This document shows positions 12,749 to 20,713 of a stretch of 32,418 nt of DNA, one piece after another. The position numbers were made by a program, and so were the translations under genes. This DNA is from a virus. The notes beneath the pieces were generated by a model. It was not told the origin of the DNA. It searched no databases and saw only the letters and a list, made by a program, of their open reading frames with translations. The stretch spans positions 1 to 32,418 of IMG/VR virus record IMGVR_UViG_3300028033_000047, one strand, 5' to 3'. The number at the start of each line of letters is the position of its first letter. The stretch's first letter is position 1.

Positions 12749-12760
12749 AAATTATAACGA
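12729..12760 (+). repeat. Exact 16-base tandem duplication over a stop codon
   Basis: TTAAAAATTATAACGA is repeated at 12729-12744 and 12745-12760. Because 16 is not a multiple of three it sets the present stop. With one copy the protein would continue as DNVGT before another TAA. Confidence 0.85.
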
Positions 12761-12775
12761 TAATGTTGGAACATA

Positions 12776-12804
12776 AAGCTACTTGTTGAAGATAGCTTTT
12801 TAAT
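12776..12804 (+). terminator. Weak terminator between the cargo genes
   Basis: AAAGCTA and TAGCTTT form a seven-base-pair stem around an 11-base loop, followed by TTAATT. The stem is AT-rich and the tract short, so termination would be partial. Confidence 0.4.
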
Positions 12805-12817
12805 TGGAGGGAACGAT

Positions 12818-12982
12818 ATGGATATTGGAATGTTTATAAAGAAATGTTTTGAAATAGGGATTTCATTATTGAATAAAGAAAAATTAACGGAAGAGGAAAA
12901 AGAGTTTTTAAATACTTTAGACAGTTTTGAAAAGTGGATTCAAGACGTAAATCTGTGCAGCCGGGAGAAAGGTATTGTGTGA
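12818..12982 (+). CDS. Small helical protein after the cargo gene
   Basis: A 54-residue frame with a strong GGAGGGAACGAT site: MDIGMFIKKCFEIGISLLNK, then EKLTEEEKEFLNTLDSFEKW and a short tail. It is a single acidic helical domain. Like its neighbour it is AT-rich and may form a pair with it, for instance effector and modulator; that is inference from adjacency alone. No family recognised. Confidence 0.55.
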   Translation: MDIGMFIKKCFEIGISLLNKEKLTEEEKEFLNTLDSFEKWIQDVNLCSREKGIV

Positions 12983-13037
12983 AGGCAGCCGATTTTCTAT
13001 ATGAGCTCCTTTAGATATGAAAGCGAGGTGGGAGGTG

Positions 13038-13565
13038 ATGGCACGGTACGACTGGGAGGCACTACGACAAAAATTCTTGCTTGGGAATTATAAAAGCCTT
13101 CGTGAGTTTGCCGAGCGAGAAGGCTTAAACTATAAATCGAGCTACTTTTTTAAGCGGACAAAGGGGTGGATTGAAGAAAAAGAAGTCAGAGAGAAGGAAA
13201 AACGAAGTAAAATCATTGAGGGTGCTATTGAGAGACAAATCAAGCAGGAAATCGATTGGAACACAAAGCACCTTGAAGCCTGGGGTAAATTTCTCAACAT
13301 AATCCTTGAGGCGGTGGAAGACTATCACCGCCATTTTTATAGCGAGAAATCTAGTAAGCTCAATCCCTATGCTCTAGAGAAAGCTGCCAATGTGCTAAGG
13401 ATGGCTCAGAAAGGGCAACGAAAAGCTTTAGGTTTGGACGAGAAACAACAAGAACAGGCGAATGAGATTGTAGAGAGACTACAAGAGATAGTGAGGGCAT
13501 TAAGCGATGGTAATGTTCAGCCACAAGCAGAGGACATTCATCAAACAAGCGAAGAGCAAACTTAA
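13038..13565 (+). CDS. terS: Terminase small subunit
   Basis: The 175-residue protein begins MARYDWEALRQKFLLGNYKS then LREFAEREGL, the helix-turn-helix opening of small terminase subunits, followed by long oligomerisation helices (EIDWNTKHLEAWGKFLNIIL) and an acidic, Gln-rich tail. It recognises the packaging site and stimulates the large subunit. GAGGTGGGAGGTG lies just before ATG 13038. An upstream in-frame ATG at 13017 lacks a ribosome site. It overlaps terL by 59 bases. Confidence 0.85.
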   Translation: MARYDWEALRQKFLLGNYKSLREFAEREGLNYKSSYFFKRTKGWIEEKEVREKEKRSKIIEGAIERQIKQEIDWNTKHLEAWGKFLNIILEAVEDYHRHFYSEKSSKLNPYALEKAANVLRMAQKGQRKALGLDEKQQEQANEIVERLQEIVRALSDGNVQPQAEDIHQTSEEQT

Positions 13566-14724
13566 CATTGCGGAAGGTAGTGTTAGAACAGGCAAGACGA
13601 TTGCTACGACGATAGCATTTTTGTTGCATGTTATTTCATTTAGGACTAAACAACACTTTGCTATCGTCGGCAAGACAAGGGACACGGTAAGGCGAAATGT
13701 TATTCCGGTCATCGAACAGTATTTGGGTGAAGATGCGTTCACATACACAATTACCAGAGACGAAATAGAGTTTTTAGGGCACAAAATTTTTGTTTTGGGA
13801 GCTAATGATGAGAAAGCTGAAACGAGAATTCGAGGTTTAACACTTGCAGGTGCTTTATGCGATGAGGTTACAACATACCCGAGAAGCGTATTTGAACAGC
13901 TGTTGGCACGTTGCAGTGTGGAAGGTGCGAAAATTTTTGCAACGACCAACCCAGATAGTCCTTATCACTGGCTTTATACAGCCTACATCCAGAAAGCTGA
14001 TGAAAAGAGCTATTTTGTTATGAAATTTTTGCTTGAAGATAATCCGTTTTTGCCAGCAGAGTATATTGAGTTTATAAAGAAAACCTACACGGGGCTTTTC
14101 TACAAGCGGTTTATTCTGGGCGAGTGGGTAGCAGCTGAGGGAATCATCTATGACATGTTTGACGAAAAGAAGCATGTTGTTGATGAGTTGCCAGACAGCT
14201 TTGACAAGTACATCGTCGGCGTTGACTTTGGTATGCAAAACCCGACGGTGTTCTTGTTAATCGGCGTAAGCAATGGGACAGCTTATATAGTCAAAGAATA
14301 CTACCACGAAGGCAGAGAGCAGACAAAGACGGTTGACAAATACAGCAAGGACTTTAAAGAGTGGCTGGGCGATATAAAACCACATCGCATATACATCGAC
14401 CCATCAGCACAGGCTCTTATACAACAACTTAAAGCAGATGGATTTTATAATGTGCGTGAAGCAAACAACAGTGTGCTTGATGGCATAGCAACGGTGAGTA
14501 AGTTTTTGAGTCAAAACAAGCTTTTTATTCATGCTAGGTGTAAAAACACAATAAGAGAGTTTTACAGCTATGCATGGGATACAAAGGCGCAGCAAAACGG
14601 GCAAGATAAACCGCTTAAAATAGCAGACCATTGCATGGATGCTTTGAGGTATGCGCTGCATAGTGAATATCCGCTAGCAAGACAGGCTATACGGTACGTT
14701 ATAGACAAACCGAAAGGGTGGTAA
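13507..14724 (+). CDS. terL: Terminase large subunit, PBSX type
   Basis: The 405-residue motor protein has the ATPase Walker A AEGSVRTGKTIATT near residue 22, Walker B LAGALCDEVTTY near 113-124, coupling motif IFATTNPDSP and a nuclease domain starting VGVDFGMQNPTVFLL (about 238), with later acidic residues in YIDPSAQALI and DHCMDALRYAL. This is the Terminase_6/PBSX Xtm arrangement. It cuts concatemers and pumps DNA into the procapsid. ATG 13507 is chosen for GTGAGGG nine bases before; 13513 is an alternative. The stop overlaps a possible portal start. Confidence 0.95.
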   Translation: MVMFSHKQRTFIKQAKSKLNIAEGSVRTGKTIATTIAFLLHVISFRTKQHFAIVGKTRDTVRRNVIPVIEQYLGEDAFTYTITRDEIEFLGHKIFVLGANDEKAETRIRGLTLAGALCDEVTTYPRSVFEQLLARCSVEGAKIFATTNPDSPYHWLYTAYIQKADEKSYFVMKFLLEDNPFLPAEYIEFIKKTYTGLFYKRFILGEWVAAEGIIYDMFDEKKHVVDELPDSFDKYIVGVDFGMQNPTVFLLIGVSNGTAYIVKEYYHEGREQTKTVDKYSKDFKEWLGDIKPHRIYIDPSAQALIQQLKADGFYNVREANNSVLDGIATVSKFLSQNKLFIHARCKNTIREFYSYAWDTKAQQNGQDKPLKIADHCMDALRYALHSEYPLARQAIRYVIDKPKGW

Positions 14725-14726
14725 AA

Positions 14727-16160
14727 GTGCTGACTAACATAGAGCAAATAGGCGTAGGCACAAAATGGCCACCAGAGGGTGAGCTTGAACGCTTACAACG
14801 TTACGATGCAAACAGGAAGCTGTTTGAAGGGCGGCATGAACTAGTATTTAAGGATTGGGTGCGTTTGTTGAGGGACGACAAAAAAGCAACATTAGAAATC
14901 ATACTCAATTGGCACAAACGGTTAAGTACGTTATGGGCTGACCTGCTTTTAGGTGAGAGGCCAAGGATAACAGCAGGGGAGCCTAATTCAAAAGAGCAAC
15001 AGCAACTTGAAGCTATCATTGAGAACAATGACTTTTTCAATGTCGCATATGAGGTGGTCTTGGACATTTCAAGATACGGCACAGGCATATTCAAGCTGCG
15101 TTATGACGGCAGAGCTATCATTGAGGCAATACCACCAGCTTTGTGGTTTCCTGTTGTTAGCCCAGACAACATCAAGGATGTGCGAGCTCATGTAATTGCT
15201 TGGACATTTGAAGTGCCGACACCGACGTTGCTGAACAAAGACAAGAAGACCACTTATTTGCGGCTTGAGATACATGAGAAAGGTAAAATCACGAATAAGC
15301 TTTTTGAGTTGAAAGATGGTGTGATCAAGCAAGAACTGGATGTTACGAGTTTTTATGACGATTTACAGCCAGAACAGGCCACGGGCATAGATGATTTCCT
15401 TGTGGTACCTGTACACAACATCCTTACCAGTGACAGGGTATATGGCCAGGATGATTATTCAGATTTGGACAGTATCATCCAGGAGCTGGAGATAAGGGTA
15501 GCACAGATAAGCCGAATACTTGACAAGCACGCTGACCCTAACATGGCAGGGCCGGCTTGGGCTTTAGAGCAGAATGAGTATGGCGAATACGTGGTAAAAG
15601 GTGGCGGGAAATACTTCCCGGTTGAGCAAGGCGATCCTGAACCAAAATACATCACATGGGATGGACAACTGGAAGCAGCTTATAGAGAGATTGACTTACT
15701 GATGGAGCAGCTTTATACACTCGGTGAGACATCGGCAGCAGCATTTGGTCAACTTAAGTCGGGGCTCGCTGAAAGCGGTACGGCATTGCGTAGGCTGATG
15801 ATGACGCCACTTGCGAAAGTAAACAGGATTAGGATGCGTTTTGACCCTGCCATAAAGAAAGTGTTGCAGTTAGCAAGCCAGCTTGAAGCTAAATTTGGAC
15901 GTGGAATTGAACTTAGCACAATAAACATTGCTTGGAATGATGGGTTGCCACAGGACGAAAAAGAACAGGCAGAAATATATTCGTCGCTTGTCCAAAATGG
16001 CCTTATAAGCAGAGAGACAGCGCTTAAGAGATTGTTCGAGTTTGACGCCGAAACATTGAGGCAAGAGCTTGCTAAAATCGCAGTTGAGGTAGCTCAAGAG
16101 ACACCGGCACTCTTCACAGTGAACTTAAACAATCAGCAGCAACCACAACAAAGCGAGTGA
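14727..16160 (+). CDS. Portal protein, SPP1 gp6-like
   Basis: The 477-residue protein matches the SPP1-gp6/Phage_prot_Gp6 portal family: RDDKKATLEIILNWHKRLST early, then VALDISRYGTG-like VVLDISRYGTGIFKLRYDG, a wing region, SDLDSIIQELEIRVAQISRI, the pore-lining ETSAAAFGQLKSGLAESGTA and KVNRIRMRFDPAIKKVL. Twelve copies form the DNA entry ring. GTG 14727 has GGTGG five bases upstream; GTG 14718 is also possible. A Gln-rich tail ends the protein. It lies between terL and the minor head protein as usual. Confidence 0.9.
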   Translation: MLTNIEQIGVGTKWPPEGELERLQRYDANRKLFEGRHELVFKDWVRLLRDDKKATLEIILNWHKRLSTLWADLLLGERPRITAGEPNSKEQQQLEAIIENNDFFNVAYEVVLDISRYGTGIFKLRYDGRAIIEAIPPALWFPVVSPDNIKDVRAHVIAWTFEVPTPTLLNKDKKTTYLRLEIHEKGKITNKLFELKDGVIKQELDVTSFYDDLQPEQATGIDDFLVVPVHNILTSDRVYGQDDYSDLDSIIQELEIRVAQISRILDKHADPNMAGPAWALEQNEYGEYVVKGGGKYFPVEQGDPEPKYITWDGQLEAAYREIDLLMEQLYTLGETSAAAFGQLKSGLAESGTALRRLMMTPLAKVNRIRMRFDPAIKKVLQLASQLEAKFGRGIELSTINIAWNDGLPQDEKEQAEIYSSLVQNGLISRETALKRLFEFDAETLRQELAKIAVEVAQETPALFTVNLNNQQQPQQSE

Positions 16161-16166
16161 TAAATA

Positions 16167-17573
16167 ATGCCTAACAATTTTGATGATGAAAAGCTTATAC
16201 AAAGCCTTGTCGAGTTGTATCGGCAGGGCTTTTTGAATGTGCTGAAAGTATTGCTGCAGAAAGAAGCTAAAAAAGCAAGAACAACTTGGTATTATAAGCA
16301 GCATTTAAAGCAGATAATGGAGATTTTAAACCAGCTGGACAGAGATGCTGCGCAATGGATCCAAGAAAATATACCGAAGATTTATCAACAGAATTATACA
16401 CAGGTGTTAGCGTATATCAACAAAATAGGGATGCAAAGGGACATAAACCCGAGCTTTGCGCAGATACACCAGAGAGCCATCGACGTTATAGCTCAAAATA
16501 TGTTCGATAATTTACGTAGTGCCACGAATTATGCAGGACGCCGAATCAACGACTACTACAGACGGGCAGCGCTGGAGGCGGAGGCGGAAAAGTTCACGGT
16601 GGGCCAGACGTGGCAGGAGATGGCTAAAAATCTTGAGCAAAAGCTATTGAGCAAAGGATTGACTGGCTTCAAAGACAGGTTGGGTAGAGAATGGCGATTA
16701 GACAGCTATGCTGAAATGGTGGCAAGAACAACGACAAGGGAAATTGCAACGGCGGCAACAATAAATGCTTGCAAAGAGTTTGATATCGACCTGGTACAAA
16801 TCACAAAGCATTATCCTACCTGTGAATTGTGTGCACCGTTACAAGGGAAGGTATTCAGCTTAAGTGGTAAGGATAAGCGGTATCCCAAATACGATGGTGA
16901 CTTGGTAAGAATCCCTAAACATCCCAACTGCCGCCACGTGCTTGTCCCCTATGTACGTGAGCTAGATCCTGATGCTGATGAAACGCAAAAATACAGCAAT
17001 ACATCGTTGACCGAGGACCCGAGAAGCGAGAAGGAAAAGCAGGCGTACAAAGAGATGCGGGACAAGGTAACAATACAGACTATCAGGCGAAGAGCAAGGG
17101 AAGTGCTTTACAATGAGCAAGCTCCATTGATAGAAAGGCTAAAAGCTGCTGAAAAGTTGAAAAAGAGCTATGAAAAAGTAGGTGACAAGATAAACAATAT
17201 CGATAAACATTATTTGAATGGGTTGGATAAATACCTTGCAAACTTTAACATAAACAACATAGTGAAAATTGATGAGGAAAGTGGTATAATTACTATTGTA
17301 GGAAATAAATTACCAGTTAAGGCTTTTAGTAATGCTGTGATAGATGCATTACATCCTAAACTTAAAAAGGCCATTAGCAGAAGATTTTATGATGCCAAAG
17401 GAAATGCAAAAGTAGATATTGATTTAACAGACCATGGGCACCCGAAGGCTCATCCAATTGTCCCTCATGCACACGATTGGTTAAATGGTGAAAGACAACG
17501 AAAGTTTAGGCAGTTAACGGAAACAGAAAAAGAAAAAATTAGAGATATTTGGAGTGATGAGAAATATGTATGA
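16167..17573 (+). CDS. Minor head protein fused to a toxin-like domain
   Basis: The 468-residue protein starts as a minor capsid protein 2 family member: residues 1-280 carry the helical body, QTWQEMAKNLEQKLLSKGLT, YAEMVARTTTREIATAATIN, and the zinc-like CELCAPLQGKVFSLSG with KHPNCRHVLVPYV. From about 359 the composition changes: IITIVGNKLPVKAFSNAVID, then DLTDHGHPKAHPIVPHAHDW (419-438), a His-rich motif like those of polymorphic-toxin RNase domains (a type-50-like fold is my best guess). The DNA of this part is visibly richer in A+T. A small gene overlapping its stop could supply immunity. So head assembly and a growth-inhibiting enzyme appear joined in one polypeptide. Confidence 0.8.
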   Translation: MPNNFDDEKLIQSLVELYRQGFLNVLKVLLQKEAKKARTTWYYKQHLKQIMEILNQLDRDAAQWIQENIPKIYQQNYTQVLAYINKIGMQRDINPSFAQIHQRAIDVIAQNMFDNLRSATNYAGRRINDYYRRAALEAEAEKFTVGQTWQEMAKNLEQKLLSKGLTGFKDRLGREWRLDSYAEMVARTTTREIATAATINACKEFDIDLVQITKHYPTCELCAPLQGKVFSLSGKDKRYPKYDGDLVRIPKHPNCRHVLVPYVRELDPDADETQKYSNTSLTEDPRSEKEKQAYKEMRDKVTIQTIRRRAREVLYNEQAPLIERLKAAEKLKKSYEKVGDKINNIDKHYLNGLDKYLANFNINNIVKIDEESGIITIVGNKLPVKAFSNAVIDALHPKLKKAISRRFYDAKGNAKVDIDLTDHGHPKAHPIVPHAHDWLNGERQRKFRQLTETEKEKIRDIWSDEKYV

Positions 17574-17811
17574 TACTTATTCTTCTCTACAAGAGTTTAT
17601 TGACGACTTGAAAGCTGTTGGAGAGATCGAGTTTGAGTATAATGATAAAGACTATTCACTTTTGTATTACGACAAAATTTACATTTGCGAGTACAACAAA
17701 CCAGAAACCGAAAAAGAATACGACACAATTGAAGAATTCTTGAATGAGTTTAAAATTGATGGGATACCAATCAGGGAATTAGCTACAAGAATTAAGGTGA
17801 TATTTCATTAA
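17566..17811 (+). CDS. Candidate immunity protein for the head-toxin domain
   Basis: The 81-residue acidic protein reads MYDTYSSLQEFIDDLKAVGE, then IEFEYNDKDYSLLYYDKIYI, CEYNKPETEKEYDTIEEFLN and an ending EFKIDGIPIRELATRIKVIF. Size, acidity and the EFIEDL-x-g-EIEFEYNDKDYS pattern are like small immunity proteins that follow polymorphic toxins. It overlaps the toxin-bearing gene by eight bases and is followed at once by a terminator, so the toxin domain and this gene look like a movable unit. The ATG at 17566 is picked for GGAG 11 bases before; ATG 17557 is an option. Confidence 0.6.
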   Translation: MYDTYSSLQEFIDDLKAVGEIEFEYNDKDYSLLYYDKIYICEYNKPETEKEYDTIEEFLNEFKIDGIPIRELATRIKVIFH

Positions 17812-17846
17812 ACCACCCAGCCAAGCAAGGTTGAGGTGGTATTTTT
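17812..17846 (+). terminator. Terminator after the immunity candidate
   Basis: ACCACC (17812-17817) pairs with GGTGGT (17835-17840), extended by CAGCC with GGTTG, then ATTTTT. It sits inside the head operon, so it is either partial or bypassed by antitermination. Confidence 0.7.
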
Positions 17847-17875
17847 ATGCCTTCTTATAAGGGAGTGAGCATCAA

Positions 17876-18208
17876 ATGGCAGAGAAAGTCAGCAACAAGC
17901 CTTGGGGGGACATAAAGGAGTCCGACTATGACCTTGAGCAATGGCACAGGGCTTGTTTGATACACCTTCATGATGGCCCACCGACTTCAAAAGAACAGTG
18001 CAAATTGCCTGTGCGGGAGCCAGATGGGACGTTGAACGCAAACGGTATTGTAGCAGCTGCTATTAGAATTTATCAGGTAAAAGCTCCAAGAGAGCTGGTA
18101 AGGAAGGCTGCAAGGCGGCTTGTAGCTCTATACAAAGAGATTTTAGAAAGAGAACCACCTGAAGGATTAGTTAAACTTGCAGGTATGAAACCAAAACAAA
18201 GCGAGTAG
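17876..18208 (+). CDS. DUF6582-like head-region protein
   Basis: The 110-residue protein has WGDIKESDYDLEQWHRACLI, EQCKLPVREPDGTLNANGIV and AAIRIYQVK...ARRLVALYKE followed by REPPEGL. This Trp/Cys/Leu pattern (sDyd-eqw-raCLih, CKLPvrepdG, A-rkL-alYke) recurs next to or fused with phage prohead proteases. I place it there by motif and position; no catalytic residues are evident, and no separate protease is found in this window. GGGAG precedes the ATG. Confidence 0.65.
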   Translation: MAEKVSNKPWGDIKESDYDLEQWHRACLIHLHDGPPTSKEQCKLPVREPDGTLNANGIVAAAIRIYQVKAPRELVRKAARRLVALYKEILEREPPEGLVKLAGMKPKQSE

Positions 18209-18236
18209 GCACTCAACAAAGAGTGCTTTTATTTTT
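18209..18236 (+). terminator. Terminator before the scaffold gene
   Basis: GCACTC (18209-18214) pairs with GAGTGC (18221-18226) around six bases, followed by TTTTATTTTT. It overlaps the preceding stop region. A second hairpin, CGCTGA with TCAGCG (18257-18276), lies in the scaffold leader. Confidence 0.7.
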
Positions 18237-18300
18237 GCATAAAATCTTACGCTTTACGCTGAGCGGTTAATCAGCGGGAAAAGAAAGGGAGGTAATAATT

Positions 18301-18906
18301 ATGACTGATGATATGAATAAGACAACACAAGGCAATCCTGTTGACGCTGGGCAGGATAACAATAATACTCAACCAGCGGGCAATGATACTCAGCAGCAAC
18401 AGAAGACATTCACACAAGAAGAGCTTGAGCGTATCTTAGCAGAACGTCTCAAAAGAGAACGTGAAAAATACAAAGACTATGAGGAGCTCAAAAAAGCTGC
18501 TGAGGAACTGCGAAAGATTAAAGAGGCGCAAATGAGCGAGCAAGAAAAGATGCAAATGCGTCTTACCGAGTTGGAAAGAGAAAAACTGGAAAAAGAAAGA
18601 GAATTGGCTGAGCTCAGAATCAGCATGACGAAGCAAAAAGTTTTAACCGAGATGGGCTTACCATTAAGCTTAGCCGACCGCATCTTTGGTGAGACAGAAG
18701 AGGAAATCAGGCAAGACGCAGAAGAGCTTAAGAAATTGCTAGGCTTGCAAGCTAATACAAAAGTAGGTGCACCGACAAACCCTGCAGGGGGAAACAAGCA
18801 GGTAAGAACTTTTACAAAAGAAGAAATTGCAAGAATGAGTCCAGAGGAGATAAACAAAAACTGGGACATTATCTCAGAAGCTTTAAAACAAGGCTTAATC
18901 AAATAA
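18301..18906 (+). CDS. Capsid scaffolding protein, DUF4355-like
   Basis: The 201-residue acidic protein is the usual scaffold shape: a disordered Gln/Asn-rich head (about 1-38), FTQEELERILAERLKREREK (39-58) opening a long coiled coil to about 118, then a Leu-rich end (LTEMGLPLSLADRIFGETEE) and TFTKEEIARMSPEEINKNWD. This DUF4355/Gp20-like pattern directly precedes the coat protein. It would guide coat assembly and then leave. GGGAGGTAATAATT lies before the ATG. Confidence 0.88.
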   Translation: MTDDMNKTTQGNPVDAGQDNNNTQPAGNDTQQQQKTFTQEELERILAERLKREREKYKDYEELKKAAEELRKIKEAQMSEQEKMQMRLTELEREKLEKERELAELRISMTKQKVLTEMGLPLSLADRIFGETEEEIRQDAEELKKLLGLQANTKVGAPTNPAGGNKQVRTFTKEEIARMSPEEINKNWDIISEALKQGLIK

Positions 18907-18932
18907 CAACACTACTAAGGAGGTTGATTTAG

Positions 18933-19769
18933 ATGGCTATAACCAATTTCATTCCGCAGATTTGGAGTGCAAGGCTCCTGGAGAATTTGAGGAAAAATCT
19001 TGTGTTTAAGAATGTTGTGAACACCGATTATGAGGGTGAAATCAGAAACTGTGGCGACACTGTCAAAATAAACAGCATAGGTCCAATTACGGTTGCTGAC
19101 TACACTAAGAACACGGATATTAATCCGCCAGAAACCTTAAGCGATGCGCAGAGGACGCTGGTAATTGACCAGGCAAAATATTTCAATTTCCTGATTGATG
19201 ATGTAGATGCTGCGCAGGCTAATCCAAAGTTGATGGATGCAGCTATGCAAGAGGCTGCATATGCGCTGGCAGATAAAGCAGACCAGTATTTGGCCAGTCA
19301 GTATGTATATGCTGGCAGCGCAATTGGCGATGATACCACTCCGGTTGTGCCAACCGCAACAACTGCTTACGAGTTGCTCGTTGATGCGAGCATTAAACTG
19401 GACGAAGCTAACATACCCAGGACGAACCGTTGGGCTGTTGTACCACCATGGTTTTATGGTTTGCTTTTGAAAGACGACAGATTTGTAAAGTTCACTGCAA
19501 GCGCTGACAGAGTATTACGAACGGGAGAGGTTGGCGAGGCTGCTGGATTTACGATTTACACCAGCAATAACATCGCCAATACTTCCGGAACAAAATACAA
19601 GATCATGTGTGGGCATCCGATGGCAATAACCTATGCAGAACAGATAAGCAAAGTTGAAGCATACAGGCCGGAGCGCAGGTTTGCAGATGCGGTCAAAGGA
19701 CTGCACTTATACGGCGCAAAGGTAATCAGGCCAGAGGCGCTGGTTGTCATCACTGCCAACAAGTCTTAA
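18933..19769 (+). CDS. Major capsid protein, P22 coat-like
   Basis: The 278-residue protein begins MAITNFIPQIWSARLLENLR, with VNTDYEGEIRNCGDTVKINS, IGPITVADYTKN, AKYFNFLIDDVDAAQ and ALADKADQYLASQY, the pattern of P22-like coat proteins of siphophages with HK97 fold. GTKYKIMCGHPMAITYAEQI and FADAVKGLHLYGAKVIRPEA make up the conserved C-terminal part. It is the shell subunit. AAGGAGG lies before the ATG, the strongest ribosome site in the head module, as expected for the most abundant protein. Confidence 0.92.
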   Translation: MAITNFIPQIWSARLLENLRKNLVFKNVVNTDYEGEIRNCGDTVKINSIGPITVADYTKNTDINPPETLSDAQRTLVIDQAKYFNFLIDDVDAAQANPKLMDAAMQEAAYALADKADQYLASQYVYAGSAIGDDTTPVVPTATTAYELLVDASIKLDEANIPRTNRWAVVPPWFYGLLLKDDRFVKFTASADRVLRTGEVGEAAGFTIYTSNNIANTSGTKYKIMCGHPMAITYAEQISKVEAYRPERRFADAVKGLHLYGAKVIRPEALVVITANKS

Positions 19770-19786
19770 AGAAAGGATGATGACTG

Positions 19787-20014
19787 ATGTGGCTTAAAAA
19801 CAAGCAAACAGGTTTAATATGGGAAGTAGCGGGAGAGCTGGCAGAGAGGCTCTCTCGCTCTCCTGATTTTGAGGTGGTGCATGAGGAATGGCAATCCAAG
19901 TCGGAATCAACAGCTATGTCGACATCGAATACGCAAACGGGTACTTCGCAGGACGACTCTACGCAGACGAGTGGGGCAACGCAGACACAGCAACGAAAGA
20001 AAAAGCGCTCTTAA
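19787..20014 (+). CDS. Small head protein with low-complexity tail
   Basis: The 75-residue protein has a short N-terminal domain (MWLKNKQTGLIWEVAGELAE... ending FEVVHEEW, about 1-35) and a Ser/Thr/Gln tail ending QQRKKKRS. The N-terminal pattern (mwLkNkqtGliWev) recurs after capsid genes in siphophages. Its last 127 bases overlap the adaptor gene in another frame, and the low-complexity tail is exactly the overprinted part. AAAGGATG lies before the ATG. Confidence 0.65.
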   Translation: MWLKNKQTGLIWEVAGELAERLSRSPDFEVVHEEWQSKSESTAMSTSNTQTGTSQDDSTQTSGATQTQQRKKKRS

Positions 20015-20406
20015 CGGCGTGTAGAAGGATTGAACGACTGCAATTCAAGGGAATTAAAGCGGACCCAGAGAATCAGATATTGCAGTTTCCAAGAGCTTTG
20101 CCATCTGTGGGGATGCCTTTATATCCTCGTGAACGCCAGTTCAATTTTGATTACGCTCTTGCTTATATCGTGCAAGAAAAAGTACCTGAAGAGGTAAAAC
20201 AAGCGCAATGTGAGGAAGCTCTTGCATTGCTCAAATATGGCAACAATACACGTGCAAGGTTGCAGGAGCAAGGAGTTATCAGGGTGGATTTTGGGAGTGT
20301 AAGCGAGGAATACGACAGAAACAGAAGCAGAACAGGGATACTATTCAGCAGAGAAGCGTACGAATTGCTCAAACCATATCTTGCTGGAGCTGTTGCTATA
20401 GTTTAA
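19888..20406 (+). CDS. Head-tail adaptor, DnaT-like/gp15 family
   Basis: The 172-residue protein starts MAIQVGINSYVDIEYANGYF and contains KEKALLTACRRIERLQFKGI, QILQFPRALP and EEVKQAQCEEALALL, the pattern annotated as DnaT-like ssDNA-binding but located at the first head-tail connector position. The QFPR motif and gene order favour an adaptor binding the portal. RNRSRTGILFSREAYELLKP closes it. It begins inside the previous gene (127-base overlap), with GAGGTGG and GAGGA before its ATG. Confidence 0.75.
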   Translation: MAIQVGINSYVDIEYANGYFAGRLYADEWGNADTATKEKALLTACRRIERLQFKGIKADPENQILQFPRALPSVGMPLYPRERQFNFDYALAYIVQEKVPEEVKQAQCEEALALLKYGNNTRARLQEQGVIRVDFGSVSEEYDRNRSRTGILFSREAYELLKPYLAGAVAIV

Positions 20407-20419
20407 GGTGGTGTTAACG

Positions 20420-20713
20420 ATGATTAAAGAATATTTAAATCAAACTGCAACACTCAAAACAACAGTAGGTTACAATGAATACGGTGAACCAATACCAAGC
20501 GAAAAGATTATCCCCTGTCGCTTTGAAATGAAGCGCAAACTTGTGCGAGATAGACAAGGGAATGAGGTAGTCTCAGAAGCGACAATGTATTGCATCGAAC
20601 CAGTAAACCCAGATGACCGCATCGTCTACAATAACAAGGAATACATTGCAATCACAGTCAGTGAAATTGTAGACCTTGACGGCAACATCGTTTATTATGA
20701 GGTGGCCTTGTGA
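20420..20713 (+). CDS. Head-tail stopper
   Basis: The 97-residue beta-rich protein (MIKEYLNQTATLKTTVGYNE...) has PIPSEKIIPCRFEMKRKLVR, NPDDRIVYNNKEYIAI and ends in EVAL. This is the SPP1 gp16-like stopper/adaptor pattern (nq-aTlk...Y-eyGep). It plugs the connector after DNA filling. ATG 20420 has AAGGTGG nine bases before; in-frame GTGs upstream overlap that site. The stop and the next start share TGATG. Confidence 0.72.
   Translation: MIKEYLNQTATLKTTVGYNEYGEPIPSEKIIPCRFEMKRKLVRDRQGNEVVSEATMYCIEPVNPDDRIVYNNKEYIAITVSEIVDLDGNIVYYEVAL

Noticed and set aside
13500-13949. Reverse-strand 149-codon frame inside terL
   Set aside because: It is a shadow of conserved terminase codons with no start signal.
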